Source: Cadophora sp. MPI-SDFR-AT-0126 (lineage: Eukaryota > Ascomycota > Leotiomycetes > Helotiales > Ploettnerulaceae). Taken from it: a stretch of DNA of 64,000 nt. Below are positions 11,753-25,485 of the stretch, piece after piece. The notes beneath the pieces were generated by a model. That model saw nothing but the letters and a program-made list of their open reading frames with translations. It was not told the origin of the DNA and ran no database searches. Position 1 is the first letter of the stretch, and every line of letters begins with the position of its first letter. The stretch is from the NCBI GenBank assembly GCA_020747065.1, contig JAGMVK010000022.1:868001-932000 (forward strand), in the 5' to 3' direction. Both the position numbers and the translations under genes were made by a program.

Positions 11753-12536
11753 CGTGCTGTGTTGATATCGACTGACTTAATTTATCTTTGGGGGAAAGAG
11801 CGTGGAGGAGGATTGTGAAGTGGGTGATATATGAAATGTCGCACCTAAGAGACAATGCAAATAATGCTACTAATGATGTGCTGTTGATTATTTGAAGTGA
11901 GCTGGGATGGTCTGGCGCTTTTGAATGTTTTCTTTCGTTGCTTGGTGAATAGTGCAATTTTCCTTCCACGCCAGCTTCACCAAAGCGGCCTCTTCCGAAG
12001 GATGAGCTCAGGGAAAGGGCGATTGGGCTTATGCTGGAAGATGAAGGAGCGGTATGCTGTGAAAGGCTTGATGCGTGTCAATATGCTTCTACTATCTTAC
12101 CAGAACGAGCTCTTATCGCCGGGTAGAATCATGATTTCGCTGTCAATATTGAGAAACGTAATAGACTTTCACACTTGCTCTTATGGTTCTCATTTGGATA
12201 AGACCCCGAAAGACGAAAAGTACAGACGTTGCTTGTCGGAATTGTCATACGTAAAGTCGGTGTTAAAAGGAGAACATCTCCCAAGCTTAATCAATTACTT
12301 GTGATAATTTCTCGATTCTGTGGTCGATGTTAACTCCACAGGACTGGTGTTCTCGGCAACGTGGGATTCGAAGACACTCTCCCAACCCAAAGCCGCCAAT
12401 TACAAAATCGCGAAAGCAAATAACTTAAGCAAGAGACAAACAATCCACATAATGAATCCTCAAAATCGATCTTTGATGCCTATACCACAGCCCTAGAGAG
12501 GTAGCACAATCCATTTATCACTTTCCGTCTACATAT
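11753..12536. other. Intergenic, nothing recognised
   Basis: Contains one short plus-strand open frame (11897-12304) without codon or domain support. No repeat or RNA gene seen. Confidence 0.5.
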
Positions 12537-13420
12537 TCAGTCCTCCCCGCTGGTTTTCTGCTTTCCTTTGCCTCTACCACCAACATCACTACGGCCACCA
12601 TCGTTGCCGCCTCCGCGACACTGGGCGCCAGCCAACTTTCTTGCCTTGCATTTACTACATGGTGGAATGCCTTCACAACCGCCTTTCAGCTTCCTATCAG
12701 AGATAAGCAAGGTCCACAGGGTGTTTCATTGACGCAGTACTTGTTGCGTTCGAGCGGTCTCGTGGCCGATGGAGCCAGAACAGACCGATGGGCCTCCATT
12801 AGGGTCTCTGGTTTGGTGAGGTTGTCTGCTTTGAAATAATCGAGGACCTTTCTGACTGGAGTACGGTCTGCTGAGGAGGACAAGCATGAAGTCTCGTCTG
12901 CCCCGCTTATCATGGCTTGTTCCGTTGCATCTGCCTGCTAGTGTTTAGTTTCCATGGCTTTTTGAAAGACAGAAAAGTCCGGGAGAATGTCGAGGGACGC
13001 TCTGGCTCTCGCCTCGCTGTATACTCCTCCACCAGGCGTCGGATTTTGAACCCCGCCCACCATCACTCCATCTTCAACTTCCTCAGGTTGATCATCGCCT
13101 GCCTCGCCCAAACTCTCGCGAATAAGGCCCACCGCTTTCATCTCTTTGGCGCCTTGTGGCGGTTCACTCAAGATTCTAATCGCATCTCTGGGCTCCGCGA
13201 TGCTGACGATTTTTGCAGAAGTTCCGTTGCTCGAGACGAGTTGTCGACCGGGTGGAGGGGCTCCATCGGATATTTTGAGAAGCGAGGACAGTCTATCGGC
13301 AGTCTTGAAATCGCTGTTGAAGATAGCAGTTGGGCTTTGAATCTCATCGCTGGTGTTGTAGATGGACTCAACAGGCTCTCTGAGAGGAGTTTGGTCTCGT
13401 GGAGGTTGATCGCTCATCAT
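12537..13420 (-). CDS. Hypothetical protein with a C-terminal half zinc-cluster
   Basis: Three-exon model, 249 aa: exons 13420-13025, 12937-12741 and 12693-12537. The first intron (13024-12938, 87 nt) is well supported: GTATAC donor, polypyrimidine tract, ACTAAAC branch site, CTAG acceptor, phase 0. It removes the in-frame TAG that would otherwise split the gene. The second (12740-12694, 47 nt, GTACTG...GATAG) is less certain. It brings in a basic Cys-rich tail, C-EGIPP-C-SK-C-KARKLAGAQ-C, resembling the last four cysteines of a Zn2Cys6 domain. If the intron is retained, an upstream CGPC pair appears but in a different frame. The start is the ATG pair at 13420/13417; the longer upstream frame begins with TTG, which is not a normal fungal start. 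Function unknown. Confidence 0.5.
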
Positions 13421-14381
13421 GATTTTTGGTTGTTGGTTGCGGAATAGAAGTCCGACAAGAAGCAAGCTGTAAAGAACAAAAACGATAAGAGATGACGCTC
13501 ATAATGGAACGTGAATGCGAGTCTTTTCGCTTCGATCAAGCTCTTCTTCCTGCCGATCTCGAAGCTAGAGAAAAGTGAATCCTCGCTTAGCAGTAAGGCA
13601 TCAATATCAACAAAGGTCGGCATTCTAGAACACATGCACTCTTTGTTTGTATTTAGTCTTTTCATGATGTTCTCATGGGATGAGTATATGAAGGAAAAAG
13701 TCCTCTTCCCAGCGCAGAAGCCAAAATTCATTTTCCATATCATACCCAAATCTCACGACAAACCTTGCAACGATGTAACAGAGTCGTTGGTCGTATGTCC
13801 AAAGAGAGGCGAATCTATAGGTTCCGAGTTCCAACTGCTATTCCGAATCCTGGGGGGAGCTCAATATTATGCCAGACCTGCATCACCTCGGCGTCCTTAC
13901 CTTAATTAACAAGTGGACGGGAATTAAACTGCGTTTGAAGACCAGGAGAGTGTCTATCCTGGCTGGAGTGACAAGGGTCCCTGAGAAATAATTGTAGAGA
14001 ACTTTGCTGCGGAAGCAGAACAGGAGACCTGTGTCCGTGCTCGCAAGGACTTGTACAGAGCCTGGTTGCTCATCAATCCCAGCGTAGCGTATTCACAACG
14101 GCAGCCATGCAACTCTGGCACCATAAACAGCTCAGATGCAGATTGGCTATCACTGTAGGGCAAACCCTCGTTGACCTTGCAAACCAGTAGATCGAAACAC
14201 GACAGTGCACAGTTGAGCCGTAAAGACCATGCATTACTCCGTATGAATCTTACAAGACATCGATGCCATATACAGAGGAGCAGGATTGTTTGTAGAGAAG
14301 AGAGCTGTGGGTATCCGTCACATGCAAAACGCTGAAATGCATCGACAAAAGAAATAAAGCCCCCTCCCGTTTTGTTGCCAT
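13421..14381. other. Intergenic, nothing recognised
   Basis: Open frames on both strands (for example 13511-13909 plus, 13954-14436 minus) overlap and show no domain. The minus-strand frame 13954-14436 covers the last exon of the sulfurtransferase in the wrong frame. Confidence 0.5.
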
Positions 14382-15465
14382 TCACTTTTGCTCCTTGATT
14401 ATCAGGTTGTCCGAAGGTTTGACCCGTTGCGCCCATTCCCTACAACCGATTAGTATAGAATCATGCTTAGTGGTGTACGGTGACTTACGTCCAACTCCCA
14501 TCATACAATCTCCGTTTGTCTGCTGATCCATATCCAGCTTCGCTCAATGCTGCATCGATCACCGCAGCCGTAACGCCCGTTCCGCAGCTATTGATAATCG
14601 GTCTTGCTGGATCAATACCTTTCGACTCGAATATCTTCCTCAACTGGTCTCCTGGAAGGATGGTCTTGTTCACTGGATCCAATAGCTCTGATACCGGTAC
14701 TGAAATACTGCCTGGCATATGTCCAGACTCCAATCCCGGTCTTGGTTCGGGATCCTTCCCACTCCATCTGCCCGCTGATCTTGCATCCAGAATTTGCACA
14801 CCTTCCGCGCCCTCCTTGTTGTAATCCTTCGCCAATTCCTTGACCTCCTCGAAGTCCACAACTTTGCTGGCATCGAACTCGGGAATAGGGTAAACGCATG
14901 TATCCACATCCCAGAACTCCCCACTCTCCGTTGGCAGACCTTGTTCAACCCATAGCTTGAAGTTGTTCAACACGTGTACGGAATCATGCCCAAAAGCCTT
15001 CAATGTCCATCCCACTCTCGGCGCAGAGAATATTCCCAACTCAGCACTATCGTAGACCACAACCGTATCATCCCGCTTGATCCCTAACGCACTCATGGCC
15101 TTTGCAAAGTCTGTAGCGGTTGGCAGCATATGCGGGTAAGGAGAGCGCTTATCAATGACTTTATCGAGATCAAAGAACCGCGCAGATGGGATGCGTTTCT
15201 CGCGGAAAGTATCCAGGCCATTGCGGCCATCGTTGGGAAGGAACCAGCTTGCGCAGAGGGCGACAGTTCGAGGAGCTGTGGAGATCTTTGAGGGAGAGTT
15301 CTTCTTGAGCGCCTCGTGCAACTCGGTGGGAGTGACGAGGTAGGAGGAGAGAGCTCGTATACTAGACATGTTTCCTACGACCGCTGAGCGCGAGATTTTG
15401 GAGACATGGCGAGAGAAGAGCAGAGGGCGAGGAGCTCCTCTTGTGAAAATAGTAGCTGCCGCCAT
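14382..15465 (-). CDS. TUM1: 3-mercaptopyruvate / thiosulfate sulfurtransferase (tandem rhodanese)
   Basis: Transfers sulfur from 3-mercaptopyruvate or thiosulfate through a cysteine persulfide. In fungi the MST-type enzyme feeds tRNA thiolation and cysteine breakdown. Two exons, 15465-14489 and 14439-14382, with a 49-nt intron (GTAAGT donor, ACTAAT branch, TGTAG acceptor) give 344 aa. The intron splits the conserved YDGSW-[T]EWAQR motif, and only the spliced form restores it. The N-terminus is Arg/Ser/Ala-rich, as in a mitochondrial presequence. An inactive N-terminal rhodanese domain (about 40-180) is followed by the catalytic one with SCGTGVTA and the nucleophile Cys near residue 294. CG[ST]GVTA is the mercaptopyruvate-preferring loop (thiosulfate enzymes have CRKGVT). 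Divergent from APC11, 399 bp away. Confidence 0.93.
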
Positions 15466-15864
15466 TGCGTGCTACGGGTTTGAGCCGTTATGTGGAGCGC
15501 ATAAGGTAAGCTGGAACTGTGGAGACGAAGAAAGGAGGGAAGAGTGGGATAGTTGACGTGAAGCTGTAGATGTTGAAAGAAAATTCAAATCTACGCAGTG
15601 TTGAGGAAGCGGACGGGAGAGAGCTGGTGAGGGGTTGGAGCTGGATGGATGGAGGTTGGCTTGTGAAAGTGGTTGGACGATAAGAAATTCTTGGCACGTG
15701 ATGACGAGCTAGAGATATCGAGGGACCGCGACAGACGCGACTCGAAGTCAATACCACATCTTTGACAGTCAACAACATTTCCAGAGGTGACTTGGAACGC
15801 AAAAGCAGATCTCGCTGTTACTGTCCTCGCAATAGTCCATTCTCTTGTGAAGCAATTCACCTCG
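15466..15864. promoter_or_regulatory. Shared bidirectional promoter region of the sulfurtransferase and APC11
   Basis: 399 bp separate the two divergent start codons, so both promoters must lie here or within the 5' UTRs. No distinct TATA box stands out, as is common for housekeeping genes. Confidence 0.6.
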
Positions 15865-16301
15865 ATGAAGGTCAAGATCATCAAATGGAATGCGGTAGCT
15901 ACATGGCGATGGGACATTCCCGATGACGATGTGTGTGGAATTTGTCAAGTCCACTTTGATGGCACATGTCCTACTTGCAAATATCCTGGGGACGATTGCA
16001 GCTTGCGTAAGTATCTGTGCTGCTATTTGCGGGACCGAAATGCTAATGTGTTAGCAGTCTCTGGGAAATGCGGACACAACTTCCATATGGTTAGTTTGGA
16101 GGCAAACTCCATGCTGTACGATCGGCTACTGACGGGAATTAGCATTGCATTGTAGAATGGATCAAGCAGGAATCTTCGAAAGGTCAATGCCCGATGTGTA
16201 GACAGAGTATGGATCTCCCTCACGCCTTCGGGATGATGCTGACAGATGCAGAATTCGAATGGACCGACAACTCGACCACGGCTGCGGTCACATCAGCGTG
16301 A
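15865..16301 (+). CDS. APC11: Anaphase-promoting complex subunit 11 (RING-H2)
   Basis: Catalytic RING subunit of the APC/C ubiquitin ligase, which recruits E2 and drives mitotic cyclin and securin destruction in the nucleus. Four exons: 15865-16006, 16058-16089, 16143-16206, 16252-16301; introns of 51, 53 and 45 nt. The product is 95 aa, close to the family's 84-95. It begins with the family signature MKVKIIKWN...WRWD, then CGICQVHFDGTCPTCKYPGDDC, CGHNFHMHCIVEWI, and CPMCRQKFEW. The first intron could instead use the AG three bases upstream, adding one residue. The last intron matters: retained, it would replace the conserved KFEW ending. Confidence 0.95.
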
Positions 16302-17645
16302 AAAGAGGAGCGCATTGCATTGGGAACGGAGTCTTGGGTTTGATATGGACTGCTACAGAAGTACGGTGTTATGGCATATGATACCAGGGGCGCACGACAC
16401 ATGGTCGCTGTAAGACTTGCATCGAACACGGGCAACGAATGAACAAGATGTCAACGGGAAGAGACACTTCTACATTGTGAGTCTCAGCGGGCGAGAACTC
16501 CCGAGGGTCCATGGTTGTATGTCGACGCAGTCATGGGTCATTGAATACAGTGGCTCTGCAATTTGTCATGACTCCGAGCAAGAGATGCTTCGGGATCCTC
16601 CCAAGTGGGTGTCACTTAATCGCAACAGGATTGCGGTCAAACCAGCGCAGTTCATTATCAAAACTTTTCCAGTTGAGAGGCAATGCTGGGCCAAATTCTA
16701 ATGGCTGTCAAGTGGAAATTGCTGGTACATCGCATCTCCTTGAGGGAGACACTTTTCTCACAAGATATATACTGGCCATGCCAACATCTTCTACACTTTT
16801 TGTCTTCCCACTTGCTGAAGCAGTGGCACCGGTGCGTTCAAAAGGACTGGGCAAGGTTGTCCATTGCAGCATTTTTGTCTCTGAGTTTGTTTCCAGGCGT
16901 AATGATGTGGATCCTCGCTCTCCTTGCTCTCGGCTTGTTTGGTTTCTTCGGATTTCGCTATTTGCTTTTCGGAAGAGCTTTTTTTGTCTCACTTCAGAAG
17001 CTAGCATCAATATTGAGGGGATGAATTCTTTTACTTCTCTCATACACAATGAAGTATCTCCTGAATTGCCCACGGTGTCCAATATTCATGTTGTCTTGTC
17101 TCTAGGCTCACGCGGCTATACCAGGACAGAAATCAAAATTCGAAACAGGAAAAACAGTCTTGAGTTATGCTTTTTATTCCGACGGCCAATCAACTGCTTT
17201 GATCCAGGATTTTGGGTTGGAAGATTATCTCTCAGTCTTTCGACGATGAACTCAATTGTGGAACTCAAGTTGATCTAAGTCAGCTGCACCGACCATGCAG
17301 AGTACCATCCTGCACTTCCAAGGAGAAAGCATTCAACGTTTGAGAAGATCCCATTGCCATTACTATCTACCCGGAAGAAAATAAATCTGTGCGCAGGTGA
17401 CAAGTGTGCGAAGTGATGGATGTCAGCTCTGTCATCTTCAGCACTCGAGCTTGACCAATCCCGAAGTCGCCAAAGCTTCTTTTCAGTCCCATTTCATCAA
17501 AAGTGTTCAACTGGTAGACACATCTGGCGTACTGTTCATCCTGTGTTGCTGTCGAGTTTCCATAGGTCTGCATAATCCGGCGTTCTTGCTGGGCATGGCT
17601 CCAATCTTGGTGTATTGTATTCTTCTCTCGGATAATTCCGGGATG
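16302..17645. other. 1.3-kb intergenic region without a supported gene
   Basis: Several frames are open over 300-770 nt on both strands between 16511 and 17278, but they overlap and none shows a domain. A decayed gene is possible. Confidence 0.5.
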
Positions 17646-18765
17646 TCAATGGTACGCTAGCGGCGTAATGGAGGTGACACTCTCATTGCTATTCCGCCGG
17701 CGATGAACCTGAGGTCTGCTAGTCACAATGCGGTAAACATCCAGTCCATCATCATCTTGTCCCGGGTTCGCAGTCGTAAATTCCAGGAATTTCAAAAGCC
17801 TGTAAAAAATTGCAGCCAAGAGCGCTCCCATAAATGGTCCGATATAGTATATCCAGTGATTGCCCTTAAAATCGCCCAGTATAACATCTGGACCGAAACT
17901 CCGAGCAGGGTTAATGGCGGCACCGGTGAAGTTAATCCCTATGCAAAGTAAATAACCATCTCCAATATTGTGGAGATCGGAACGAACGTACCAATCATGT
18001 GTCCCATAAACAGTGCCATGCCAATACCTAGTGGAGCAAGATATGATCCGCGGTGGTTCTCCACTGCTAGCATCATGATCGTGAAGACCAAGAAAAGGGT
18101 CAACATCATCTCGATAACGAAGCCTTGATTGACAGACACGCCGGTTGCCAAATTGGACTGAGTATTGAAGTCGCCGGGAAAAAGGTCAGAGACCATCAAG
18201 GAGGCTGCCGTGGCACCTAAAAGTTGGGTAGGGACCAGCAAAGCACCTCTCTGCCAAGGGACCGCTTCGACAAGGCATAATCCGAATGTGACCTGTATAT
18301 ATCAGTAACAGCAAGACCAAAACGCAAGCCTCGACGCACAGCTGGATTGAACTGTCCTCCGCTAACTCTGAAAAATATCCAGACATTGACGGCCAGACTA
18401 CCTCCAAAAGCGAAGCTGATGTAGACTATCTGCAACAAACTCGGCGAGCTGGACAGAAAATCAATCCTTGGTAAAGTATCCGGTTTCGAATTCGCCGTTT
18501 GGACGGCTGTCAAGGCAAAGAAAAGGAAAGAGAAAGTCCCCATGAATTCTCCTAATATGGCAACCAAGTGATTCCGCACATCATCGCTTATCCAAGTCAA
18601 CAGAGGGTGACGCTGCCGGTCATACACAGGTTCAGTTCTGGACAAGATCGGAGCGCTGTATTGTGCTGGCGTAGGAGGACGCCGCGGGAACACAAAGTCG
18701 GACTTGCTGTGGCTGGTATATGCAAGTGGAATCGGCATCTGGCTCTGGTTCTGGTAGCTGTTCAT
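17646..18765 (-). CDS. Aquaporin / aquaglyceroporin (MIP family)
   Basis: Membrane channel for water or small polyols. Three exons, 18765-18340, 18292-17992, 17938-17646; introns 47 and 53 nt; 339 aa. A cytosolic N-terminal tail of about 60 residues with Pro/Ser/Tyr is followed by six membrane helices. Both pore motifs are seen only after splicing: the first is FNPAV, split by intron 1 between Ala and Val; the second is INPARSFGPDV at the start of exon 3. The spacing and the GNHWIYYIGPF stretch after the second NPA resemble classical fungal aquaporins more than yeast Fps1-type glycerol channels. The C-terminal tail is charged and Ser/Arg-rich. No regulated partner is evident nearby. Confidence 0.93.
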
Positions 18766-20011
18766 GATCGTTCCCTGGTTGTCAAAAGGCCTGCTTTGAT
18801 AGACAGGAACGGCGGAACTATAATGTGGGTTTGCTGTGTCTTAAGAAGGTCCTGTTATGGTTCTCGTGGTTAAGTCTCCGTACCTGCTGCACGCCGACAT
18901 GCATCTCTGGTGCAACCTCCTCCCTCATTCATGCATCCTCCTGGCGAACAATGAACTTTCTCGCCGATCTGCGTCTCTGCAACCAGAATCGGCACTCATG
19001 AAGAGACGCACGGGTCAATGACGCTTTCCACAACACCCTCCAACGAGGATTACGAGTCGAGTTCGGTTTCGTGGACCCTTGTGTGTAAGCCGCGAAAGGA
19101 TTTCTGATTTCTGCTGCTGATGTATGGGATGGTCCTTGGTCGACTGACGGATTTGACTTTCAGCCACAGACACAGCAAGGACGTTGGGCATGAATAACAG
19201 CAGCGATGCAGCCAGAACTCGCGATGCTGAATGGATGAAATGTTGAGACGATGGTCTGTAACCCTCGTCTCGTGAGCTTGGCGAAACGAATGTCGTCTTG
19301 TTTGGGGTAAAAGGGGGGCAGAATAAGCGAGCTCCAAACCTGGGCGATCTTGAGTCCGAAACACCTTGGCGCGAACGGACCTACCCATCGTGATATGACT
19401 TCAGCTGCGATTTGAAATCATAAGACGATAATATCCAGGCGGGATTCAGATAACAAGATCAAACGCATCTGATTATGCTTCCAGCAGCATATCAACAAAC
19501 ACGACAGTCATCTGGATTATTGCGGCTTTCCAAATATACAACTTGCAATCAGTTGGAAAAGTGAACTAAGCGATGATGACTCGCATCAAATAAACACCAG
19601 TCGGAAAGACGACCGTTCTCCACATGATCTAAGGGTCAAGCATCGAGCTACGGAACGAGCGGCGAATGTAAGACCGGGGAATCCCCTCTCCATCTGTTTA
19701 AACTTCGGAGTTGTGACCAGGAGTGACGTACGAAAGAGGCCAATGAAACCAATCATATTCCCTCGCACACCTACATCATGACTACTCTTCCTATTTGCAG
19801 CCTTTGCGAAAGCCAATTTCTCGAGGCGCAAGAGTTATTCTCGATGGCCTTCCCTCACTGCGGACGTAGCCCGTCAAATATCTGGTGGGGCTCACAATTT
19901 GGCTTTAGGATTCATACTGAAAGCGGTTGACCAACACCACATCGTCACTTAGAGGCCACTATCGTACTCGCATGAATCTGTATGCGTTAAACTCAGTCTT
20001 CATACTCTTGG
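18766..20011. other. 1.25-kb intergenic region
   Basis: No gene recognised. The minus-strand frame at 19050-19388 is short and has no features. The region presumably holds the promoter of the aquaporin and the 3' end of the vanillyl-alcohol oxidase gene. Confidence 0.5.
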
Positions 20012-21985
<1,974 letters not shown>

Positions 21986-22399
21986 TTCGAATGGATGTTT
22001 GAGAAGTATCGCTATGATTCGATGTAGACGAAATTGCTGAGGTGTTGAATTTCGTGGGAGTGTCTGTCTTTATTTGGAGGGACCCCACAGTCATGTGGGA
22101 CCAGGGTGGTGGATGTCCGCGAAACCCCCCCGCGCTTTCCCCGCGCTTACCAAACCGATAGTGGGGGCGTGTGGTGCTGAAGTTTAAAGCCTGAAGAGAC
22201 TCTTTCTTGGAACTCACTCGAAAGTCCACAGTATACTTTGAGGTCCCAGCATGTAGAGCAAACCATTGGCTTTTTTGTTTCCCGTCGTTGGTCACCCAAA
22301 CGGGGGGCTGTTTTGCCCCTTTTTGGAATAAGCGAAGTTCGCTTAGAGTCAAAACTTCGAGCAGCCTCTAAATCGGGACACATCTCTCATGGTTTCCAC
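21986..22399. other. Intergenic between VAO-like gene and zinc-finger gene
   Basis: 414 bp that must hold the VAO promoter and the 3' end of the upstream zinc-finger gene. It contains a GC-rich patch with CCCCCCCGCGC near 22126. The open frames (21948-22352, 22147-22383, both minus) have no domain support. Confidence 0.5.
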
Positions 22400-24687
22400 T
22401 CACGGCTGCGAAAGGAGCATGTTTCCGTGATGCTTGGTCTTCAACTTCTGTTTGATGAATGCTTTCGGTGTCCCGTCGTTTTCTGATGCAAGCATTTCGG
22501 ACAGGGGTGAAATCGGGAGTTGATTATTGAAGTCGAAGGAATGGTCTTCGTTTTCCAAAGTATCAGGGAAGGGCATCTCGTAGTCATTGAAGCTCATGTC
22601 TGCGGGGAACATTTCGTGCTGTGGAAGAGAGTCGAAGTCAAACACCATGTCTGAGAACATATTCGTATCCGACGTGTGAGACATAGTATTGCCAAATGGA
22701 TGATCAGCTTGCTCAATCTGACTGACCTCTTCTGAATATGACCTCGATTCAAGGTCTTGGAAGGCCGAGCGATGTGCAGGCGAGCAAAGGGGAGGTTGAT
22801 GCGACATTGACGAGATGGCAATAGATTGTTGGACATGCTCAACGGCAGAGTCTGCTTGGTGACCAACTCTGGACGGAGTGGGTTCTAAAGTCTGTTGAAA
22901 CTGGCTCTCTGGAGATTCGAGACCAGGGTCGGTGCGGGGTGTCGTGAGACTTTCCTGGTACTGCCGAAAAGTGGCCAGGAAGCTTCGAATGCCACGGTGG
23001 GTTTCCGAGTTCCTCTCCAGATTCCGACTCTCGATCTGCTCTTCTAAGTGTCTTTCCAGAGACCCGAGCACATGGTCAACCGTAACAGAAGCCTTAGATG
23101 GTGGCATGTACAGCTCGTTCCCTGTCCCCGTTAGTTTCGGCATCTTTTCAGAGGAGCAAATACCACTTACACGGATTATCAGGTAGATCATGGTTGGGGA
23201 AAAGAATTTTGAATATTCCAAACCACTTTCCTTTCTCGTATTCCAGTTTTTCAGACTCGGATTTTGTTTTCTTCGCCTTCAGCAGTCCTTTGATGGACGC
23301 ATATTCATCACTATTGATGATGCCTTCTTTCAGCGACTCGCTTCCTTGAGTACAAGGCACAAGTTGTTGTTGATGACCTATGAGGCTCCTTTCATCTGAA
23401 AAGAGTGAATAGCATCTAACACATTGAGGTGTTCGATGGGTGGACTCCAGATGATATCTCCGCGCACAGTTAGCGGATCTCCAAGATAGTGGGAAAACGA
23501 ATATCATTTTGAGCTTACGTTATGCGCCTCAGTGTCGGAATTTTGGGAGCAAGACATGAGGAGAATCTCTCATCCGTTACCCTTCCATACTTATCCGGAT
23601 CCTTCTTTCGAAACGGACATGCAAAGTGTAATACCTCTCGATCTGAGAATTGTTTCTGTCTCGTTCGTCGTTGTTTTTGATCTTCATCATCCTTCTTCCT
23701 TCCGCGCTTCGATTTTAGTGAGCTGCTCGAGAACTTGCTGCTGGATGGGGTAGTCATAGATGACGACTCGATAGATCCTTGATCGAATGTCTCAGCGGCT
23801 GAAGAAGGAGTTTCTGATGTCGAATTGGTCGCAGTTCTCACGTCTAATTCGGATAATATCAAGTCCTGGAAACTTGCCAGAAGTTCAGGAACGTTATCCA
23901 TGCCGTGACTAAAAAGCGACACGAATCTTGACTCCAAGGTCCTCATGGTATCAGGTGAGTATCCGCGAAATAAATGTCCGTTTTCCTCGTCATCGTCATC
24001 ATCATCTTCTTCGAAATTATCTGAACGTGGAGTTTCGCCGATGCCGCCGTCATCATAACTAGACTCCTCTGCGTCAATGACGTTTGTTCCGTTGCAGTGC
24101 ACTGATGGGGATTCAAGGGAGCGTGGAGTTGCCATGGAGAGGCAAGAGGTGGATCGAGGTGTGCCTGTTTCGAAATCTTCTGGAGAACTGGCACTTGTAC
24201 TTTCGGCCCCTGGCGAAAGGGATGGAAGAATTGTTGGAGGCGAGTAGCTCTTCTTGGGTTTGATGCTACACAGTTCATTTTCGAATCTTGTAGCTCGAAT
24301 AGTGTATCTTTTCCGCATGTCAGATCAATTGCCCGTCAAAGACAGATGAAGGACAACTTCGCCACTATTCCACTTGCTAAATCTTCGAGGTTTGTGGACT
24401 TCTGCGGATGATCGTTCGATGAGATACTGCAGACCTTCTCAGTAGGGAGCATAACCTTACGGGAGCACCATCACATACGATGAGACTTGTTCAGTCGAGA
24501 GTACGATCGCTCCCGAGGAGTAGGACCATTGAGCTCGGCAATGTTCGCATTGCTTGTGCTGACATCCTGGACAGTGTTCAATCATTGTAGACATCCCCCC
24601 CTGGATTCCGCAGTAATGACAGAACCAAACACAGAATCTCGGGACGTCATGTTGAATGCGTGATCCAACTTCGTCCTTTCGCCGCAT
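22400..24687 (-). CDS. Large zinc-ribbon plus C2H2-like protein (tandem copy A)
   Basis: Four exons, 24687-24461, 24307-23519, 23457-23171, 23121-22400; 674 aa. Near the N-terminus is a Cys-rich ribbon, WFCHYCGIQGG...HCPGCQHKQCEHC. After a disordered Ser/Asp-rich region (seven-Asp run near 23999) comes a fungal C2H2-like module at about residues 312-370: HFACPFRKKDPDKYGR, RRIT-YHLESTHRTPQC-VRCYSLFSDERSL-IGHQQ. The splice 23518-23458 joins it. Then a WFGIFKILFP block and a long acidic, Asp/Phe-rich C-terminus that could be an activation region. The same order occurs in the neighbour at 25.5-27.9 kb. The start at 24687 is the only ATG before the ribbon in this frame (a GTG lies at 24804), so an upstream exon may be missing. 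The 153-nt first intron is the least certain. Function unknown; probably nuclear. Confidence 0.75.
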
Positions 24688-25485
24688 CTCGACAGGGGCT
24701 CGACGGTTTTGATTGCTTGGGAGTAGTGCAGACTTGCGTTCGATTTTGTCCTGGGTTGAAGCACTTATCTGTTCCAGGCTTGTATGGTCAGAAATTGGGG
24801 CCACGTAAATTCAGCGGCATTAAGTAACAGAGATGAGGGAGACCAGACTTTCCACCTTGTAACCGCTCGAGAATGGTTGTTACACAAATCTAGAGCAAGA
24901 CCCGCTGTGATTGGTCCAGAAGTGCTGATAGCCTTCAGGCGTCTGAGCTTCCAGAACCCTGCATTTTGGCGACGGAAGAACTGTCTGTTAATATCCAGAG
25001 AAGGTATGAAAGAAACAGAATGCGCGGAAAAAATTAAATGACTTGTGGGGAAATGCTTCTACTCATACAAAATGGCAGCTATGATTCTGCTAATGTTCGC
25101 AGATTGAGGAAAAGGAAGTTCTGCACAAGCGGGATGAAGCGGCCCAATACTTGCCGTGCATACCACGTGATTGATCGTCAATCTACGTATTGAATACAGT
25201 AGTCTTGTTTTAGTGCTCGGTTCCCGCTTACGATTAACAAAAGTAAACACCAGCTTCTACCTCGACACTTCGAAAGAGAAGATAAATAGATTGCCGAAAT
25301 GTTGGCGGGATCAAACTATGTTTATAGCTTAGGAAAAGATATTGTGCAGAAGATTGGGTCTTCCAGCAAGGCCAGAAGATCCTTAGCCATCGATACAAGT
25401 CTGTCTCTGACTGTCGGAATATCCGGAGCAATTCTTCGGCAGATAATGAAAAATGTATAAGATCATAGACCCACTAAAGCCGGAA
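24688..25485. other. Intergenic between the tandem zinc-finger genes
   Basis: About 800 bp containing short overlapping frames only. It should hold the promoter of copy A and the 3' UTR of copy B. An additional 5' exon of copy A may lie here. Confidence 0.5.

Noticed and set aside
16511..17278. 255-codon plus-strand frame between APC11 and the aquaporin
   Set aside because: Two other frames on both strands are open over the same stretch, no domain or splice-supported extension is visible, and the sequence reads like chance.
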